From the NCBI GenBank assembly GCA_036852015.1, contig JAANDG010000366.1:81430-145429 (forward strand): a stretch of DNA of 64,000 nt, in the 5' to 3' direction. Shown here one piece after another: positions 36,501-49,236 of this stretch; position 1 is the first letter of the stretch, and each line of letters begins with the position of its first letter. The position numbers and the translations under genes were made by a program. Under the pieces are notes generated by a model. The model had not been told where the DNA came from and ran no database searches. It saw only the letters and a program-made list of their open reading frames with translations. Source of the DNA: Pelodera strongyloides. Taxonomy: Eukaryota > Nematoda > Chromadorea > Rhabditida > Rhabditidae.

Positions 36501-38116
36501 ACACAATCCGTTCTTTTTCCATGACTTACAATTTTGAAGTCTGGTAAAGACAGACTGTGGAAGGTACATCTGTGCAGTTTTCCGTCGCTTGAGGTTCTTG
36601 CACTTGATCAGCTTTCGGATTGTGGAGTAGTCGTGAAGGTCGACCTCAAAAACAATGCCATCGGAACGGTCGAACGCTTCCTTTACGAGATCTGACACTG
36701 AAATAGAAAGGTTGGTGCGGCCGTTTAAGTGATCTGTTCTTTTCAACGAATCCGTACTGTTTAGATGCACTCTTTGATTATAGAATGAAGTTTTTTTGTG
36801 TGTGAGAAAATAGTCGAACAACCTTCACCGCATTTTCTTAGGATCTACGTACTGTTTCTCATCCCTCATCTGCACGTTCTTTGTTTTGCATATGATTGGA
36901 GGTCATGTTTAAGTAATCACGGCCATAATTACCGTAGTGGAAATGGGCGAGCCCGAGGGCAATTATTCACTGATTGGTTGCAATTTGTTGCACTCTCGGC
37001 TGCGGTACATCTGGAGACCCCCAAATGTACCCCACCCATGGGGAGAGAAAGGAAAACGAGCCGCCAGTTTTGTCACCTCCCGGGAACAAGGATAACAAGG
37101 AGAGCAGGTGGTTGACAACGAACGCACAAATTGTTGAATTGGCTTAGAGAATTAGACGCCACGGCTTCTTCTAACAATGCTTTCTGTGGTTGATGACGAG
37201 GCCCCAAGCTTAATACACTTGTTGCTAGTAAGTTTGTTTATGCAAAACAAACGGGTAATCCAATATTTCAGGTTTAGGCATTATTGAAAACTATTTCTCT
37301 CAATATACTAACTCGAATGTCAATAAATAAAGGTAGTGTATACTTTGTCTTATGTGTAGTTTCTCGGTTTCTGTTTCGTGTCAAAACAGGAAACTATTAT
37401 AATACACCCAGCGTTCGGTGGTTTGAGTGCTTGCACTATGACTACTATCCAGATACTAGTGGTTGAAAATTGTTATTTATGGAAGAAAATTGTCAGTCCG
37501 TTTAGATCAATATGTAACATAGTTGAACTCCCTTACGTAGAAGCGCATCAATAAATATCATAATTTTGCGTGTCACGGAACCGCGAAAACTAGTGAAAAA
37601 TTCATAACTTGTTGCGAGTAACTCGTGAATCTCTTTTGAAGATTTATGTACAGAAGTCGCCGCAGTTTGTGGAAAAGTCAATCAGTGGTTGGTATTAAAA
37701 ACATAGATTGTATGATTACACAAGTAATGGGTTTATGAGTTAAGCTTAATGTCTTTTAAGAGGCGCATATCGTTCCGTCGTAGAATCAGTATCCTTAATA
37801 TCCTTATGTCCCTATCGATTGAGTGAAAGTAATCTTTACTTACCCCGATCCCAGACTTGCGTATACGGTACGTGAATTGTGCCAAAGAGAAAACCGCGTA
37901 TATTGTCTCGTTCAATAGACCACAAAAATGTGCTCCGTTGATCCTAAAACATTTCTTAAACATAAACTTCAAGTTCGATTAAGTGATTTTTCCTTGAAGA
38001 TATATGCGGAAATCTAAGCATTTTAACATCAGCATAAAATAACTTACTGTATGTGTGCAATTGGAAAGAGTTACTTCGAATACAATTGATAAAACACCAA
38101 GGGTCATCCATTTCAT
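33591..38116 (-). CDS. Metalloprotease TIKI homologue (TRABD2 family)
   Basis: Eleven exons join in phase from ATG 38116 to the stop at 33591-33593, about 403 residues. A signal peptide starts [15 protein letters not shown]. The two GxxH motifs of the TraB/TIKI protease fold are present: [12 protein letters not shown] (exon about 37943-37844) and [10 protein letters not shown] (split between exons about 34319-34202 and 34050-33959). Between them lie [19 protein letters not shown] (about 36701-36533), [19 protein letters not shown] (about 36029-35868), the Cys-containing [10 protein letters not shown] (about 35775) and NYRCGSL (about 34555). The C terminus has a hydrophobic segment ([16 protein letters not shown]), consistent with type I membrane anchoring. 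In vertebrates TIKI cleaves the N terminus of Wnt ligands and so antagonises Wnt signalling; the same role here is inferred from family. A TTTTCAG 20 bases before the ATG may be a trans-splice acceptor. Confidence 0.92.
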
Positions 38117-38629
38117 ATTGAATTCAAAACATATGTGCTGAAAAGTGAGCCGATTACGATCTTCAAGAATTCGGAACATGTAAACTGTCAAATATTGCGG
38201 CACTCGTAATTCTGCAAGAAAAAAATATGGTATTACATGGTTTTCACGAAGAACACCTGCGCACAGCAGCTGAGTTTCGAGCTTGAAAGGTTCAGACTCA
38301 GCTGTTATTTGCTTATAAAAATAATTAATGTTAATGCAAGATCAAGTGGCAACTAGTAAATGTCAAAGAGGCAGTAGACTCGAAAGAGTTGCATTTGCGA
38401 TGCATATGTGTTAGTTTCCGTATAACAAATCCTGAAACCTTCTAGCACATTTACGAATATTCGCAGGAAAAAAAAAACGCACTGAAGTGCCTGAGAGCTC
38501 ATTAAAAAAACGCTTCAAGTGATGCGTTTAGTTCGAAAAAAAGTGTAAGTATTGGTATAAAACAGCTATTTGCACGTTATAGAAGTAAAAAACTGGGCTA
38601 TCCCGAGGTTTAGCACCACTCCCTTCTAC
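38117..38629. other. Short spacer upstream of TIKI gene
   Basis: The TIKI promoter/5' UTR region lies here. The frame upstream of the TIKI ATG stays open for about 30 codons to an AG near 38206, so an additional 5' exon cannot be excluded. Confidence 0.5.
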
Positions 38630-39836
38630 TTCACGTTTTTATGTTCAATGGAAAAAAAACCTAATGGATTGATGAGGTTGACGAAATCGGATAGTATGAG
38701 GCTACTTTGAAATACAACGGACCAGACAGCACCTTCTTCCATCGACGCAATTGAAAGGGAAAGTTTCTGAATGGAGGGCCTGTGATCCACACACTGTGAT
38801 CGCAAGGCGACGTATTCAATTTTCGAGACAAGTGAGAAGTAAATAAGAAAAGTCCTGTATTCATTACCAACTAATGCACCCGATGAGTACTTTCCCAGTT
38901 TTAAGCGAGATAAAAATTGTAAATATTACTGTTAGTTCGTATTCGACCAGGTTTTTCATGGAAGTTATAAATGCATGAGTTGTCAAAATATTATTCAAGT
39001 GCATAAGTGCAATAAATAACACGAGATGAGAAACGTACATGATAAAAAGTGAACAGTATGTCTTTAGTTGAAAGACCACTTTGGTAAGACACCTGCGCTA
39101 CTCGAATGCTGGGTCTCAGTGGTGGGGCGGGGCGTTCTTCACATACTCGTCTACCTACGTGAATACATACCAGTGTTTCGCAGTTTGCTGTGGAAGAACA
39201 TATACGTGGGAAGAGAAAACACCAATCTTTCCTAATGTGTTATGCCTAATATAACAATTCACTACATCTCTATCATATCACAAAAGAAACGCGTGAAAGT
39301 ACTAAATCGGGCAACTTATATTGCTTACCACAGTCAGTATACCAGAGCAAAGAGAAATAAGAATGTGTATAATAAATGACTTTTCTTGGTCCTTTGCTAT
39401 CCATTGTGTGTATTTGTATGTTGTGTAAAGAAACATCGTGTTCACCTGCGGTGGGCCTCCGGAAGTGCGATTTCAATGTCTCCTAGTGCGTATTTTGCCT
39501 TTGGCGCACACAAAGGCAAATAATGGAGACTAGGTGAGAAGGTAGCACTTACAGCCTAGATACAAAGATTTTTATTAGTATGCGTAAGGCATTGGTGTTT
39601 TTTGAATGAATAGTCCCAGTACATAGTTCTTGGAGCCTTTCTAACTCAGTCTTTGGTGTGACGGTATGATATATAGGCACAATGACCAAGTTTATTGTTC
39701 AACTAAAGACAGCGCCGGTCCGTCACAGACGAAGAGTGGTGCTATTTTTAACTGTAATATTTTCTGAATATGGTTTATTTTGGCGGTGACTGAAAAAATT
39801 GAACCATTTCTTAGCAGTGTGAATGTCAGCCGTCAT
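38630..39836 (-). CDS. Tentative orphan gene, four small exons
   Basis: A model with ATG 39836 and exons 39836-39753, 39555-39446, about 39092-39040 and about 38851-38630 keeps phase throughout and gives roughly 160 residues (starts MTADIHTAKKWFNFFSH, ends INPLGFFSIEHKNVK). The second exon reads AVSATFSPSLHYLPLCAPK then ALGDIEIALPEAHRR. The third and fourth exons give KVVFQLKTYCSLFIM, TFLIYFSLVSKIEYVALR and EEGAVWSVVFQSSLILSDF, with one or two weakly hydrophobic helices. Donor 1 (GTTAAA) is poor. I recognise no family. It sits head-to-tail between AMT and TIKI, all on the minus strand. Confidence 0.4.
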
Positions 39837-40581
39837 TTTGTTTTGATAGGAACAGCACACTCTTGGAGACAACAAACACGTGAGCATGTTAGAATGCAAG
39901 ACAAAGCATAAGATAAATGAATCTTTATTAAAGCCACAACTTGAGCAACGTTCGCTGGCATGAAGGCAAGAAGCCCAAATATGTACATTGTTTAAATATT
40001 CAATCTGAACTTAAGTAAGTGTCAATTTTTTTTACATATTGTTCTAAAATTTCAATTTTATATAATTAGATAGTAGTTTGCATAATTGCAGGCTTAGCTA
40101 GCATGTGTTACGTATATATATTCTAAATTCTATTCTTCATCAAATAACTAAAATTGGAAAAGATGACCCTATAACTAGAAATTAAACACAGAGAGAAACG
40201 CGAATGATATGATCACAGTGGGAATATATTTACCTACCCTTAGTGTAAAAAAGACAAATTGGTTACTTAAAATGTAAATATTAAAACGATCTGTTAAATT
40301 TATGTTGTACTATTGGGGTATGCAAGCAAACAAGTATTCACAAGGTTGTCTACTGACAATGTGCGAAATGTTTCGATTTTCTCATTGTGAGGCACAAATG
40401 TTGGAATTTTTTTTTCGTCTGCATGGGAGGAGTCGTTCCTTTATTATGTTTTGTTTTCCCTCCAAAATTTCTACGATTTAGCTGTGGCACTTGGGCTTTC
40501 GAATCTTTTAGCATCAGGCAAACATTCATATTAATACAGATATCGATTAGTTTACACCGGTATTTGACGTGCAAGCGCTTC
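39837..40581. other. Spacer downstream of the ammonium transporter
   Basis: A/T-rich sequence with no convincing exon. It contains the likely 3' UTR of the transporter gene and the promoter of the tentative orphan gene. Confidence 0.6.
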
Positions 40582-43500
40582 TTACATCCAATTGTCATGG
40601 ACTGGGCCATTTGCATAGGAACTCTCAATTTCCTCTTCGGAGATCTTGGCGATCTGCTGAAAGTAAAACATTTATTTGTTATACTGCTGTTGTGTAACAG
40701 CCCTACCTCATGAATTCATCTTTCTTCAGGTCATAAAATTAGCAAGGCTATGATTGCATGTGTCATGTTTTGCCCTAATGTAAATAGATTAATTATGGTA
40801 TTTGTCAATAAAATAATATATCATCCGCCACCAAAGCTCGAACTAGTAGATTCAAGTATTATATGCCATTATCTTCGCGATCAAACAACGACCTGCAGGC
40901 CCACCCAGTGACAAAAATAAGCCTTTCTCACCGCTCCGCGGACAGTCACGCTTTAGCTGCCGTCATTTAAACGGCTTAACAGGAGGGCTTTTATCAGTTA
41001 CAAAGACTATCGCTAAAATAATACCCATTTTTTGCACTGTCTAAGAATAAAACGGTCTTTTTTGATCATAAGATCAAAAAATTAATCAGGTCTTCAGTCG
41101 ACAAAGCGTGTTCTTTTAAGAAGTGATGCTGAACAACAATCTGACCAATTGCTAGCTCCAATAATGTGAAGACACTAGTGCTGGATTTTGGTCAGATAAA
41201 TACAAGGGATACACATTTTCTCTAATACTTTAGTTGTAACACCTTGGACATTTCAGCCTCAGTAGTAATCTCAACTAAGCAACGCAATTACCTTTTTTGG
41301 TACAGATTTCTTCACTTTCGCATCTTTATGATGCTCAGGGTGCTCGTAGAAGGTCGGATTGTGGTAGACACTTCTCCTTTTGCCTGCTCGACCAAGTGAC
41401 GAATATGAGATCGATGTCCGCCTCTCATATGCTTCGGCCAGCGCTTCCAGCGAAACTGAAATTTTTATATTTTAGGTAAACAACAAAGAATTGGACAACG
41501 ATTGGAAACAACAGCACATCCGATGATTTTAATAAGGTGGCTCACTTTCAGCATTGGTTGACATTGTGCGTGCTCGACCAGATTTGGCTCCAGACTTGAT
41601 GTGTTCGAATTCATCCCAGCCATGACCGTAAGCGTGTAGAGGATAAGCCGCCTGTAAAATATACACTCTTTAAGCATCTCCCTACAAAAATGGCTTTTGG
41701 TGATTAGGAAGAATATGTGGAATAGACCTGCTTGGTTTGTAGCAGACACCTACCCTAGTAGTTTAGCATCCACAATTTCTTTAAATAAAGTTGCAAAAAA
41801 TACCTCTCCGTGTTTGTATATATCCAGACCCTTGATCTCCACCTCGGCCGTCACACGTAGCTTTCCGATCTGAACTTTATTATTAAAAACTTTGGTGAAT
41901 AAGTTCAGGACGTTTGTTGAATTCGTTTGCAATCTATCCGTAAATATCAGCTTCGATTATATTGAAGTTTTAGGGACTGCACGCAGTCTTTGAAACTAAT
42001 TTCTACTAACGATAAGACAACTCCGCCTCACCTTCTTTAGGAAGAGGAAAATTGGTGTCATCCACAACAACGACCACGAGATAATTGCAATGATACACAC
42101 CAGTTGCCATCCGAGTTGCTGAATTTTGTTCCAATATTGTCTTTATTGTCCAATATTGTTCCAATATTGATATTTCATGGCTAACAATCAAGGCAACCGA
42201 CAACCCCTGCATTAAATTGATAGCACGTTCGCGTATTTAACCAAGAATAATAAAAATAAAAAGAAGCGTCCTTACCGCAAATGTTTGTGCGATTCTATCA
42301 TGACCCTTTCCAGCAAGTGCATCAGCAATACCGTAAGCGATTCCATCGTGGGAAATAATACATGTGGAAATGAGACCCCAGGTGCCGCCTCCAGCATGTA
42401 CTGCAAATGCATCGAGTGGATCATCGATCTTCAGCCTGAAGGAAAGTAAAAAGATAGGGTTTAGTTTGTAGGCTTTTATTTGCAATATGCTAAGAAATGG
42501 TACAAAACAAGAGGTTCCCAGAAGGAAGTTAACGACATGAGTTGTAACTGCGTATTTTGTTCTTCTTTTGTTCGTATTATATGTGTCTATCAAAAGTCGT
42601 CGATGTGTCAAGAAATAAGCAATATCAATAATATAATACTTCGTAACAAAAGGACTAACTTAAACATGATCCGACTCAGAAGCAAGTAGATCAGTCCTGC
42701 TCCAACTCCAGTGAACACCGAGCCCCATGGCTCCATATGATTACATCCAGCACATGACGACACCATACCTATACAATGATTCAACTTCTCATTAGATACT
42801 GTGTTGAATCATAATCTATGTTGCATTTCACCCTTGAACACTAGGTTGCATGAATGTGAAACAATTTTGTCGGACATTGAACGACGCAGTAATATTTCTT
42901 TTTTTAATAATCCATACACAGTATAGGTTCTAGAGTTCCTTGCGATCAAATATTTCAATAGTATAAAAATTGCTCACCCGCCAGACACGCGTTGATGGTC
43001 AAAATGAGCGTCCACTTTCCATGGGTGGCATAATGCCAAAGCAGATAGGTGATTGCAGCAAAAGCACCACAGAGAATGGTGTTGACCATAGCGAGAGCAA
43101 CAATTTTACCTACAAGTTTTGTTGTAACAATACATTAATACCTCGATTTAATGTCCTGTTAAGTTTCTCTGAGGAACAACTGAATGTTGATGTAGGCAAA
43201 ACACACCTTCTCCGGGCTTGGCGATATCGGCCATTGAACCACCATTGAAAGCGAGGAAACCGAACATGAGGATAAATCCACCCAACGCGGCAAACTGAAA
43301 AGAAAAACATGTTCTTCGCAAAACAAAGTGTTTTTTCTCATGCAAAATAATTTTTTTTCTCTTTTTGAGTTTCTGCTCTGATCGCAGCGAGAATATCAAT
43401 TTCGAAACATGTTATTCCCCGTACTGTTATTAAGACATTGCCTGCTGAAGGAAAACATCACACTCGATAGTTTTTCAATCAAAATGAAAACATCAACCTA

Positions 43501-45548
43501 CCGGCACAGAATGTCCCTTGATCTCCACACTTTCCCCTTCACCGTCTTTAGGAAAGCGACCAATTCTAGGTCCCATCAGATAAGCGGCCAGGCAGGAGAT
43601 CGTACCTCCGCATAGATGGACAACACCGGCACCAGCAAAGTCCTGGAATAAACTCAATTTCATCGTTCCTTCACAAAAAAATTCAAACAACTCTGAAATC
43701 CATTACCTGCTACTTAATTTTTGTGAACCCAAAACAAATAGGGACCCTTTAAAAGCGCTCCCAGTCGAGCAACTCAATAGGAGGATAGACACATTATTTT
43801 ATGATGTGTCTTCTTCTTCTCCTCTCCTCAGGCGAGGCGCTACGTTTGAATATCTCTGGAAACAAATTCAATTTCATATTATCTTACCAAATATGTTGTG
43901 TCTATATTTTCCGTCGTGATTCCTTTTTTCATCCATCCTCCTTCCGCCCAACCCCAATGAGTGAGGATTGGATACACGAATGCTGAACGAAACTGGTTTA
44001 GAATCTTTTGAAGGGGATACGTGGACACCAGTCCATCCTAGTTTAGCATTTTGGTAAATGAATTGATTGGGAACATTTGTACCATGAAACTCGAAGAAGG
44101 AAGTGAAGTGAAGTCGAAAGTTGGAAGTATCCAAATACTACATACCCCTCTTTATGTCAGCGTGGGCTACACATAAACTGTAGTATTAGTATTTGAGGTA
44201 ATCACCTTTGTACCCCAAGGATATTCTTTCCACCGACTATCTTTCCCTAGAGTCTCTTCCTTGAACTGTGCAACTTTTGACATGAAAGGTTGCAAATCAA
44301 CTAGCCACATTCTTGGTTTGAGCAATGAGAGAGCTATTAAATTCGCAATGACGAGCAAACCACTGCATCGGATGACAGATTTTATGTTCATTTTTAGTGG
44401 TAAAATGCGGCCGATAAGGGTATTCGAGCAGAACTTGATCTATCCAATTCAATGTACATATATTGTGTATGTGCTAGTATCTTAAATAGTGATATGTAGT
44501 TTGCCGCCTAACCATCCTAAACTATCTAGTGTTAGGTTATCCCTTACTCATTAAATGACCTGCAAATTTGTCTGACCAATAGGAATAGTAACACATTTTT
44601 TTGTGGTTTACACTGACAAATGGAGATAAGACAAGTTCAAAAAGCAAACAATCTACTTTTTTTACAAACCGGCGAACGCCAAAAATAGATAATGACACTT
44701 TCTAAAAAAAACAGCAACTTAGACATTTTGACCATGGAGTTTTGCAAATAAAGACAAAATCATACTTGAGATCACAGTGCAATAGGTGATGTAGTTCATG
44801 AACTCGCATCGCTCAGCAACAGCACCCGATACGATAGTAGCCGAAGTTGCGGCAAAGACATATTGGAAGAAAAATCTGAATGAAGCATTTATGAACACTG
44901 TTGTAAAGATGTGCTGAACATGTAGTATAAGAAGACACACGCATGTAAGCTCACTTCGGGTAATCAGTAAAGTCAGCGAGGAAGAATTGAGATGTTCCAA
45001 TGAAGAGATCCACATCCTTATTTTTTGAAGGACCATATGCGAATGCATAGCCCATTGCCCAGTAACCGATAATTGCAAGACCTGAATGGGAATGGTTTCA
45101 ACAAAACGTGTCATTATTGAAATTTAGTGGAGGCTTCGAGACCTAGCCATCTGAATGAACGTCTTAGAATAAATCAAACTTACAAGAATCCAGTAAATTT
45201 TTGATGAGAATGTTGGTGGTGTTTTTACTTCGCACCGCACCGGCCTCCAGGAAAGCAAAGCCGCATTGCATAACTGAAAAACCAGTTCTTAAGAATATTT
45301 GCGTAATACTCGACGGATCGTTTTCACGTTTTATTTGATATTCTTGAAATATTGATATCCGAATTGATGAAACAAAAAGATAGTAGTTTGTAAATTTGCT
45401 TCAACTTACGGAAAATAATTAAAGCCATTGAACAAAGGAAGAAGGCATTGTCATTGGAAGCGAGGTCGTCTCTTAATTTATCAATTTCTTCGTGTATCCG
45501 TATAAATTCAGCTGTAACGTTTATAGTACCTGCCGCAGCGAGGGCCAT
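40582..45548 (-). CDS. Ammonium transporter, AMT/MEP family
   Basis: About fourteen exons run from ATG 45548 to a stop at 40582-40584. The protein is a polytopic membrane channel/transporter for ammonium. Family blocks in order: MQCGFAFLEAGAVRSKNTTN (about 45275), GYWAMGYAFAYG and TSQFFLADF (about 45081-44953), VFAATSATIVSGAVAERCEF (about 44895-44763), FVYPILTHWGW (about 43990), DFAGAGVVHLCGG with the first pore His (43643-43499), GGFILMFGFLAFNGGS (about 43296), LDAFAVHAGGGTWG with the second pore His (about 42434-42276), and QLGWQLVCIIAI (about 42120). A cytosolic tail contains the YGHGWDEF-type block typical of AMTs (about 41656), a basic Ser/Arg segment (about 41446-41292) and a last exon ending NGPVHDNWM. 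Conserved pore histidines argue for a functional protein. A TTGCAG just before the ATG looks like a trans-splice acceptor. C. elegans has several amt genes; which one this matches is not determined. Confidence 0.95.
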
Positions 45549-45554
45549 TGTTAC

Positions 45555-45564
45555 CTGCAACACA
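45555..45564 (-). promoter_or_regulatory. Putative spliced-leader acceptor for the AMT gene
   Basis: On the minus strand GTTGCAG ends at 45555, six bases before the ATG at 45548, with no evident upstream exon. Confidence 0.5.
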
Positions 45565-47238
45565 TATAATATAAAGCGGTATTTCTCATAATATACTAAT
45601 GAATATCAATTAGACGGCTACAGTACCGTAGGTTTAACGCGAAATTATTTTCTATCACACTAGACTAAATAATCAAACACCTTTGTCTTGCTTTCACTCA
45701 GGGCGTGAAAATTATCACTGTTATCAGTTGAAAGTGTTTATCTTATTGTAGCACAAGGAATTAAGGCTGGAAGGAGAACCTTAAGTTAGAATCACAGATT
45801 GAAGTGCACAATTAAATAAACAGGAGCAGAAGCTGGTAATAAAAGCCACATATACTATCAAGCAGATATGCAGATACGCCTAACCGCATGTATGAAAAGT
45901 GGCTAAGAGTCAACCAGTGTTACGTTATTCATTACCTACTGACAAATGAGAACAACGCTAAAGGAAAACAAATGTGATCAACTATCTTTGATTTGTATGT
46001 TGTTTTATTTAGATGTTAACGACGAATAGGAATACGAAGTAATGAAGTAATTCGAAACTATTGAAATAGAGAAGTTAAGAATGTCGATGAGTAGTCGTAG
46101 AATAAGGTACATATACACATATGACTGTGATAGTGAGGATCCTTGCACTTACGGAGCTGAACTAACGACTGGGCAATGAAGTCCTTTGGTTCCGCCTTTT
46201 AACACGTTCTATTGTTATCTGCAACCACGGGCGAGAAGCGTCCCAGCGCCGAGTTCAACTTTGAATTTTCGATTTTGACCAAATTAAGACGGATTGGAAT
46301 GACGACTGAGAATCTATTCAAAGTAACTAACTTTAGATTGCATCACATTCCGTGTGTCAACCATGAAACTGAACTTTACTGAACTCATTGGACCTCTAAC
46401 ACGGATTTCAGTTGACTTGGAACTTCCGCTAATGTGTGCCGGTAGGATACAACACTTGTTCAACCTCTCTTCAGCTAAAGAATTTACAGGGCACTTAGTC
46501 ACCTTACAACACATAAACAGAGCAAAACGGTTAGAGCAAATTGGATGAAGTCCGCGTTTGGTTGTTGCAAACTGATCAGTAGGAGTTCGTTTGTTTATTT
46601 CCGAGACACGGGCGTTAGTGATATGTATTGCATGCAAACAGTGAGTTTTCGGTGCGCTCACATCAGATATACTTTTCAGTTAGAATTAAAGCGGTCGTAG
46701 TCAGCGCGAATTAGAATACCGCACGGTATGTTGACCCGTATGCGATGTAACTCTTGGAAATTTGTGAGCTTGTCGAATTGCTGGTAGAGGACCTAAAACG
46801 TTGCAAAGTTGCGACAGTATCGCGAAGTGGAAGTCATTAAGGAGTACGCACGAAAGTGGATTCCCCCATTTTCCGAGGCCATTCGCCTTATCAACGCAAT
46901 ACACTTTACTGCATAAAACATCGTAAAAGAACCAACGGCACCACGAAGATCATAATGTTGTAAGTTCACGAGTTCACAATTGTCAAAATAATTTGCTTTA
47001 CGAGAAGTGCTCCATTACTGGCGGACAATATCAAGCTAGAGGCCCCGGATTGCTTCCATGGATTAATTTTCCTGTTTCTTTTGTAAAACGACTGCCTTCA
47101 ATTATCTAGGAATTAACTAAATATGTGCATTCCTCAACAATTTCCTCACCTTCGTCTCAAAATGAAATTATTCGCTGCAAGTTTTGCTTTATGCTAGTGT
47201 TTTCTCACATTTTTTCAAACACTTCCTGAATCCCAGTA

Positions 47239-47278
47239 ATATTATTAGGAATGTGTACATATTATTAGGAATGTGTAC
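47239..47278. repeat. 20-bp perfect tandem duplication
   Basis: ATATTATTAGGAATGTGTAC occurs twice head-to-tail with no mismatch. Confidence 0.95.
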
Positions 47279-47761
47279 TTCAAAGACACGCCGCTCAGGT
47301 ATCATTGTTTTACCTCGACATGGGTTTACGAAAGCGATGTCAGTCAGATTTATGTGAAAAATTGACAGTATTCATGATATCAGACGGCGTAAATTTTCCC
47401 CGTATACGGCAGGAACTGCGGGCACAGGCACTTGGTGAAGAGTTAATCCAATAGGTAGAGGTTCAATTCTATCCCACGTTTTGATAATAGATGATCTATC
47501 GATTAAGTACGGAACAGAACACGCTAGCACAAAGAACGCCAAATCGTATACCAAGTTTCCAGACAAATATTCTTGCGAACAAACAACCACGGTGAGTTAT
47601 TTTCCATTTTATTTTGACCACAGATAAGGCACATTTTCTTTACTTAGATTTATTCCTGCACATCAGCGCTCTGTGCTGTTTGGTCTCTGATTTCAGTATG
47701 ACTGTCTGTAGTTACCGTGTTATTTGATATTGATTTTTTTTGTCATTGGAACAGTTGAACG

Positions 47762-47880
47762 ACGTGTGGGTGCATGTATCTGAGCGTGTCTGAATGTGCG
47801 CATATGTATGTGCGTGTATTCAGGTTTGTGTGTGCGTGTGTATACGTGTGTATTTTTGTGTGCATTTGTGTGTTTTTCCG
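47762..47880. repeat. TG-rich imperfect microsatellite
   Basis: About 120 bases consist of alternating TG/TA/CG dinucleotides such as GTGTGTGCGTGTGTATACGT, interrupted but clearly repetitive. Confidence 0.9.
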
Positions 47881-49236
47881 TGCAGATGCTTTTTGCCTGC
47901 TCTAACAAAGTAGTTTGTTTTTGGTGTTAGATCATAGAGTGTATCGTCTTTTTGTAGTTCATGCTTACCATTAGAAAGAGCGGGAGGAATTTCTGTTTCC
48001 TTTTTAGGGGTGTTCTTAGAAGGCGATCATTTTGTCGGATTTGTGTGGCTTATCACACTTGATGTGTCTGTGCGCGTCTCAGCGAGAGCAAGCACCAACC
48101 ATGCTTGGACGTTTGATTTTTGGAGTGTAGATAAGAGAGCTAATTCCCAGCAAAAATACAACCTCCTTAGAACAATTCTGCGACGGTTTTGTCACCGACA
48201 GTGGAAAAAACTGACCGCTCGTAAATAAACCGGAGACTCGGAAAATGGGTCAAAAATTGGTCTCTTTGCTTAATCAAAGTCGAGTGATTGTCCCACGTGC
48301 CAATATTCTATTCTCGAGGAGGCGCTGGCAAACAGTTTGCGCTGGCAACCTCGGGCTTGAAGTTTTATACGCAATGAATATCATTATAGTTTCGAAATGG
48401 TGTGTGTTATTTATGCGATGCATCTCTGTGCACTTGATGACGTGCGGTGGAAATTGAATGCAAAACTCAGAAGAAACAACAGTTGTTCTGTTTATCGGAA
48501 GAGATATGAAACACGGGTGAACCTTAATTAGAATGTCGGTGTTAACAAGATTGAGATCAGAGCACTGGGCTGTTAGATATGAATTTACAAAAACATTATC
48601 GAAATATTAATAATGACAAGATGCTGGAATGTCTTAGGCTACCATAAAAAATGCAAGGGATCAATTGGGGAGCATGTCTACGATGGGTATAAATTGGACT
48701 AGAAAAACACTTTCCGTGCGGTTGCTCGGGCGAAATTTTCATTTTGATGTTGACCGAACGAAAAATGTAATCACAGAACGATAGGTTTAAAACGAACGAA
48801 AAGTTTGCTTTGAAAGCGATGCAAAGACTACAAAAGCCGGAAATACATTCGAAGTATGGATATATTGATGCAGCGTTAGTTGGGTCGTTCCCATTAGAAT
48901 TCGAATGTGGATAGTGCGTCCCGGGGAGCGAACCGTGTCATGCATTTGCCGATCATGTCGTTGCGGAAGCAATTGGCTCTGAAATTAGGCCCAAATTAAT
49001 TTCGATCAACCACGACCTCAACTGTAATGTTTGGGAAAGAATTATTGTATTTGCTGCTTTCTGCCGAACTGATGTAACCTAACTAGGACAAAACAGAAGT
49101 ACTGTTGGGAAGAGTAGGGCAGACCGCCAGACTATCCAGAGTGACGGACTGATACTTTGCTTAATTCGTGATTTCTTTCAAAAAGATTTTCCCAGGTAGT
49201 TATTGAGAAGGCGTTTGAAATGGTGCGCACGTATAT

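Larger units (their letters stand above)
45565..49236. other. Gene-poor region upstream of AMT
   Basis: Several open frames of 60-115 codons exist on both strands (for example 46314-46661 and 47372-47590, minus), but none has convincing splice context or recognisable motifs. It holds a 20-bp tandem duplication (47239-47278) and a TG-rich microsatellite (47762-47880). Confidence 0.5.

Noticed and set aside
36798..37115. 105-codon open frame on the plus strand in a GC-richer patch
   Set aside because: It lies inside intron 2 of the TIKI gene on the opposite strand; low-complexity composition and no recognisable domain.
39478..39530. Apparent hairpin (GTCTCC..TTTGCCTTTG / CAAAGGCAAA..GGAGAC) considered as a small RNA precursor
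   Set aside because: Short and imperfect, and the segment is better explained as part of an exon of the tentative gene at 38630-39836.
40387..40713. 108-codon hydrophobic open frame on the plus strand
   Set aside because: Antisense to the last exon of the ammonium transporter, which is supported by phase and acceptor; the plus frame is a shadow.
46314..46661. 115-codon open frame on the minus strand
   Set aside because: No family resemblance, no splice-supported neighbours, and an opposite-strand open frame of similar quality overlaps it.
47372..47590. 72-codon minus-strand frame with a hydrophobic stretch
   Set aside because: Protein-like composition but no flanking exon, acceptor or homologue; not enough to call.
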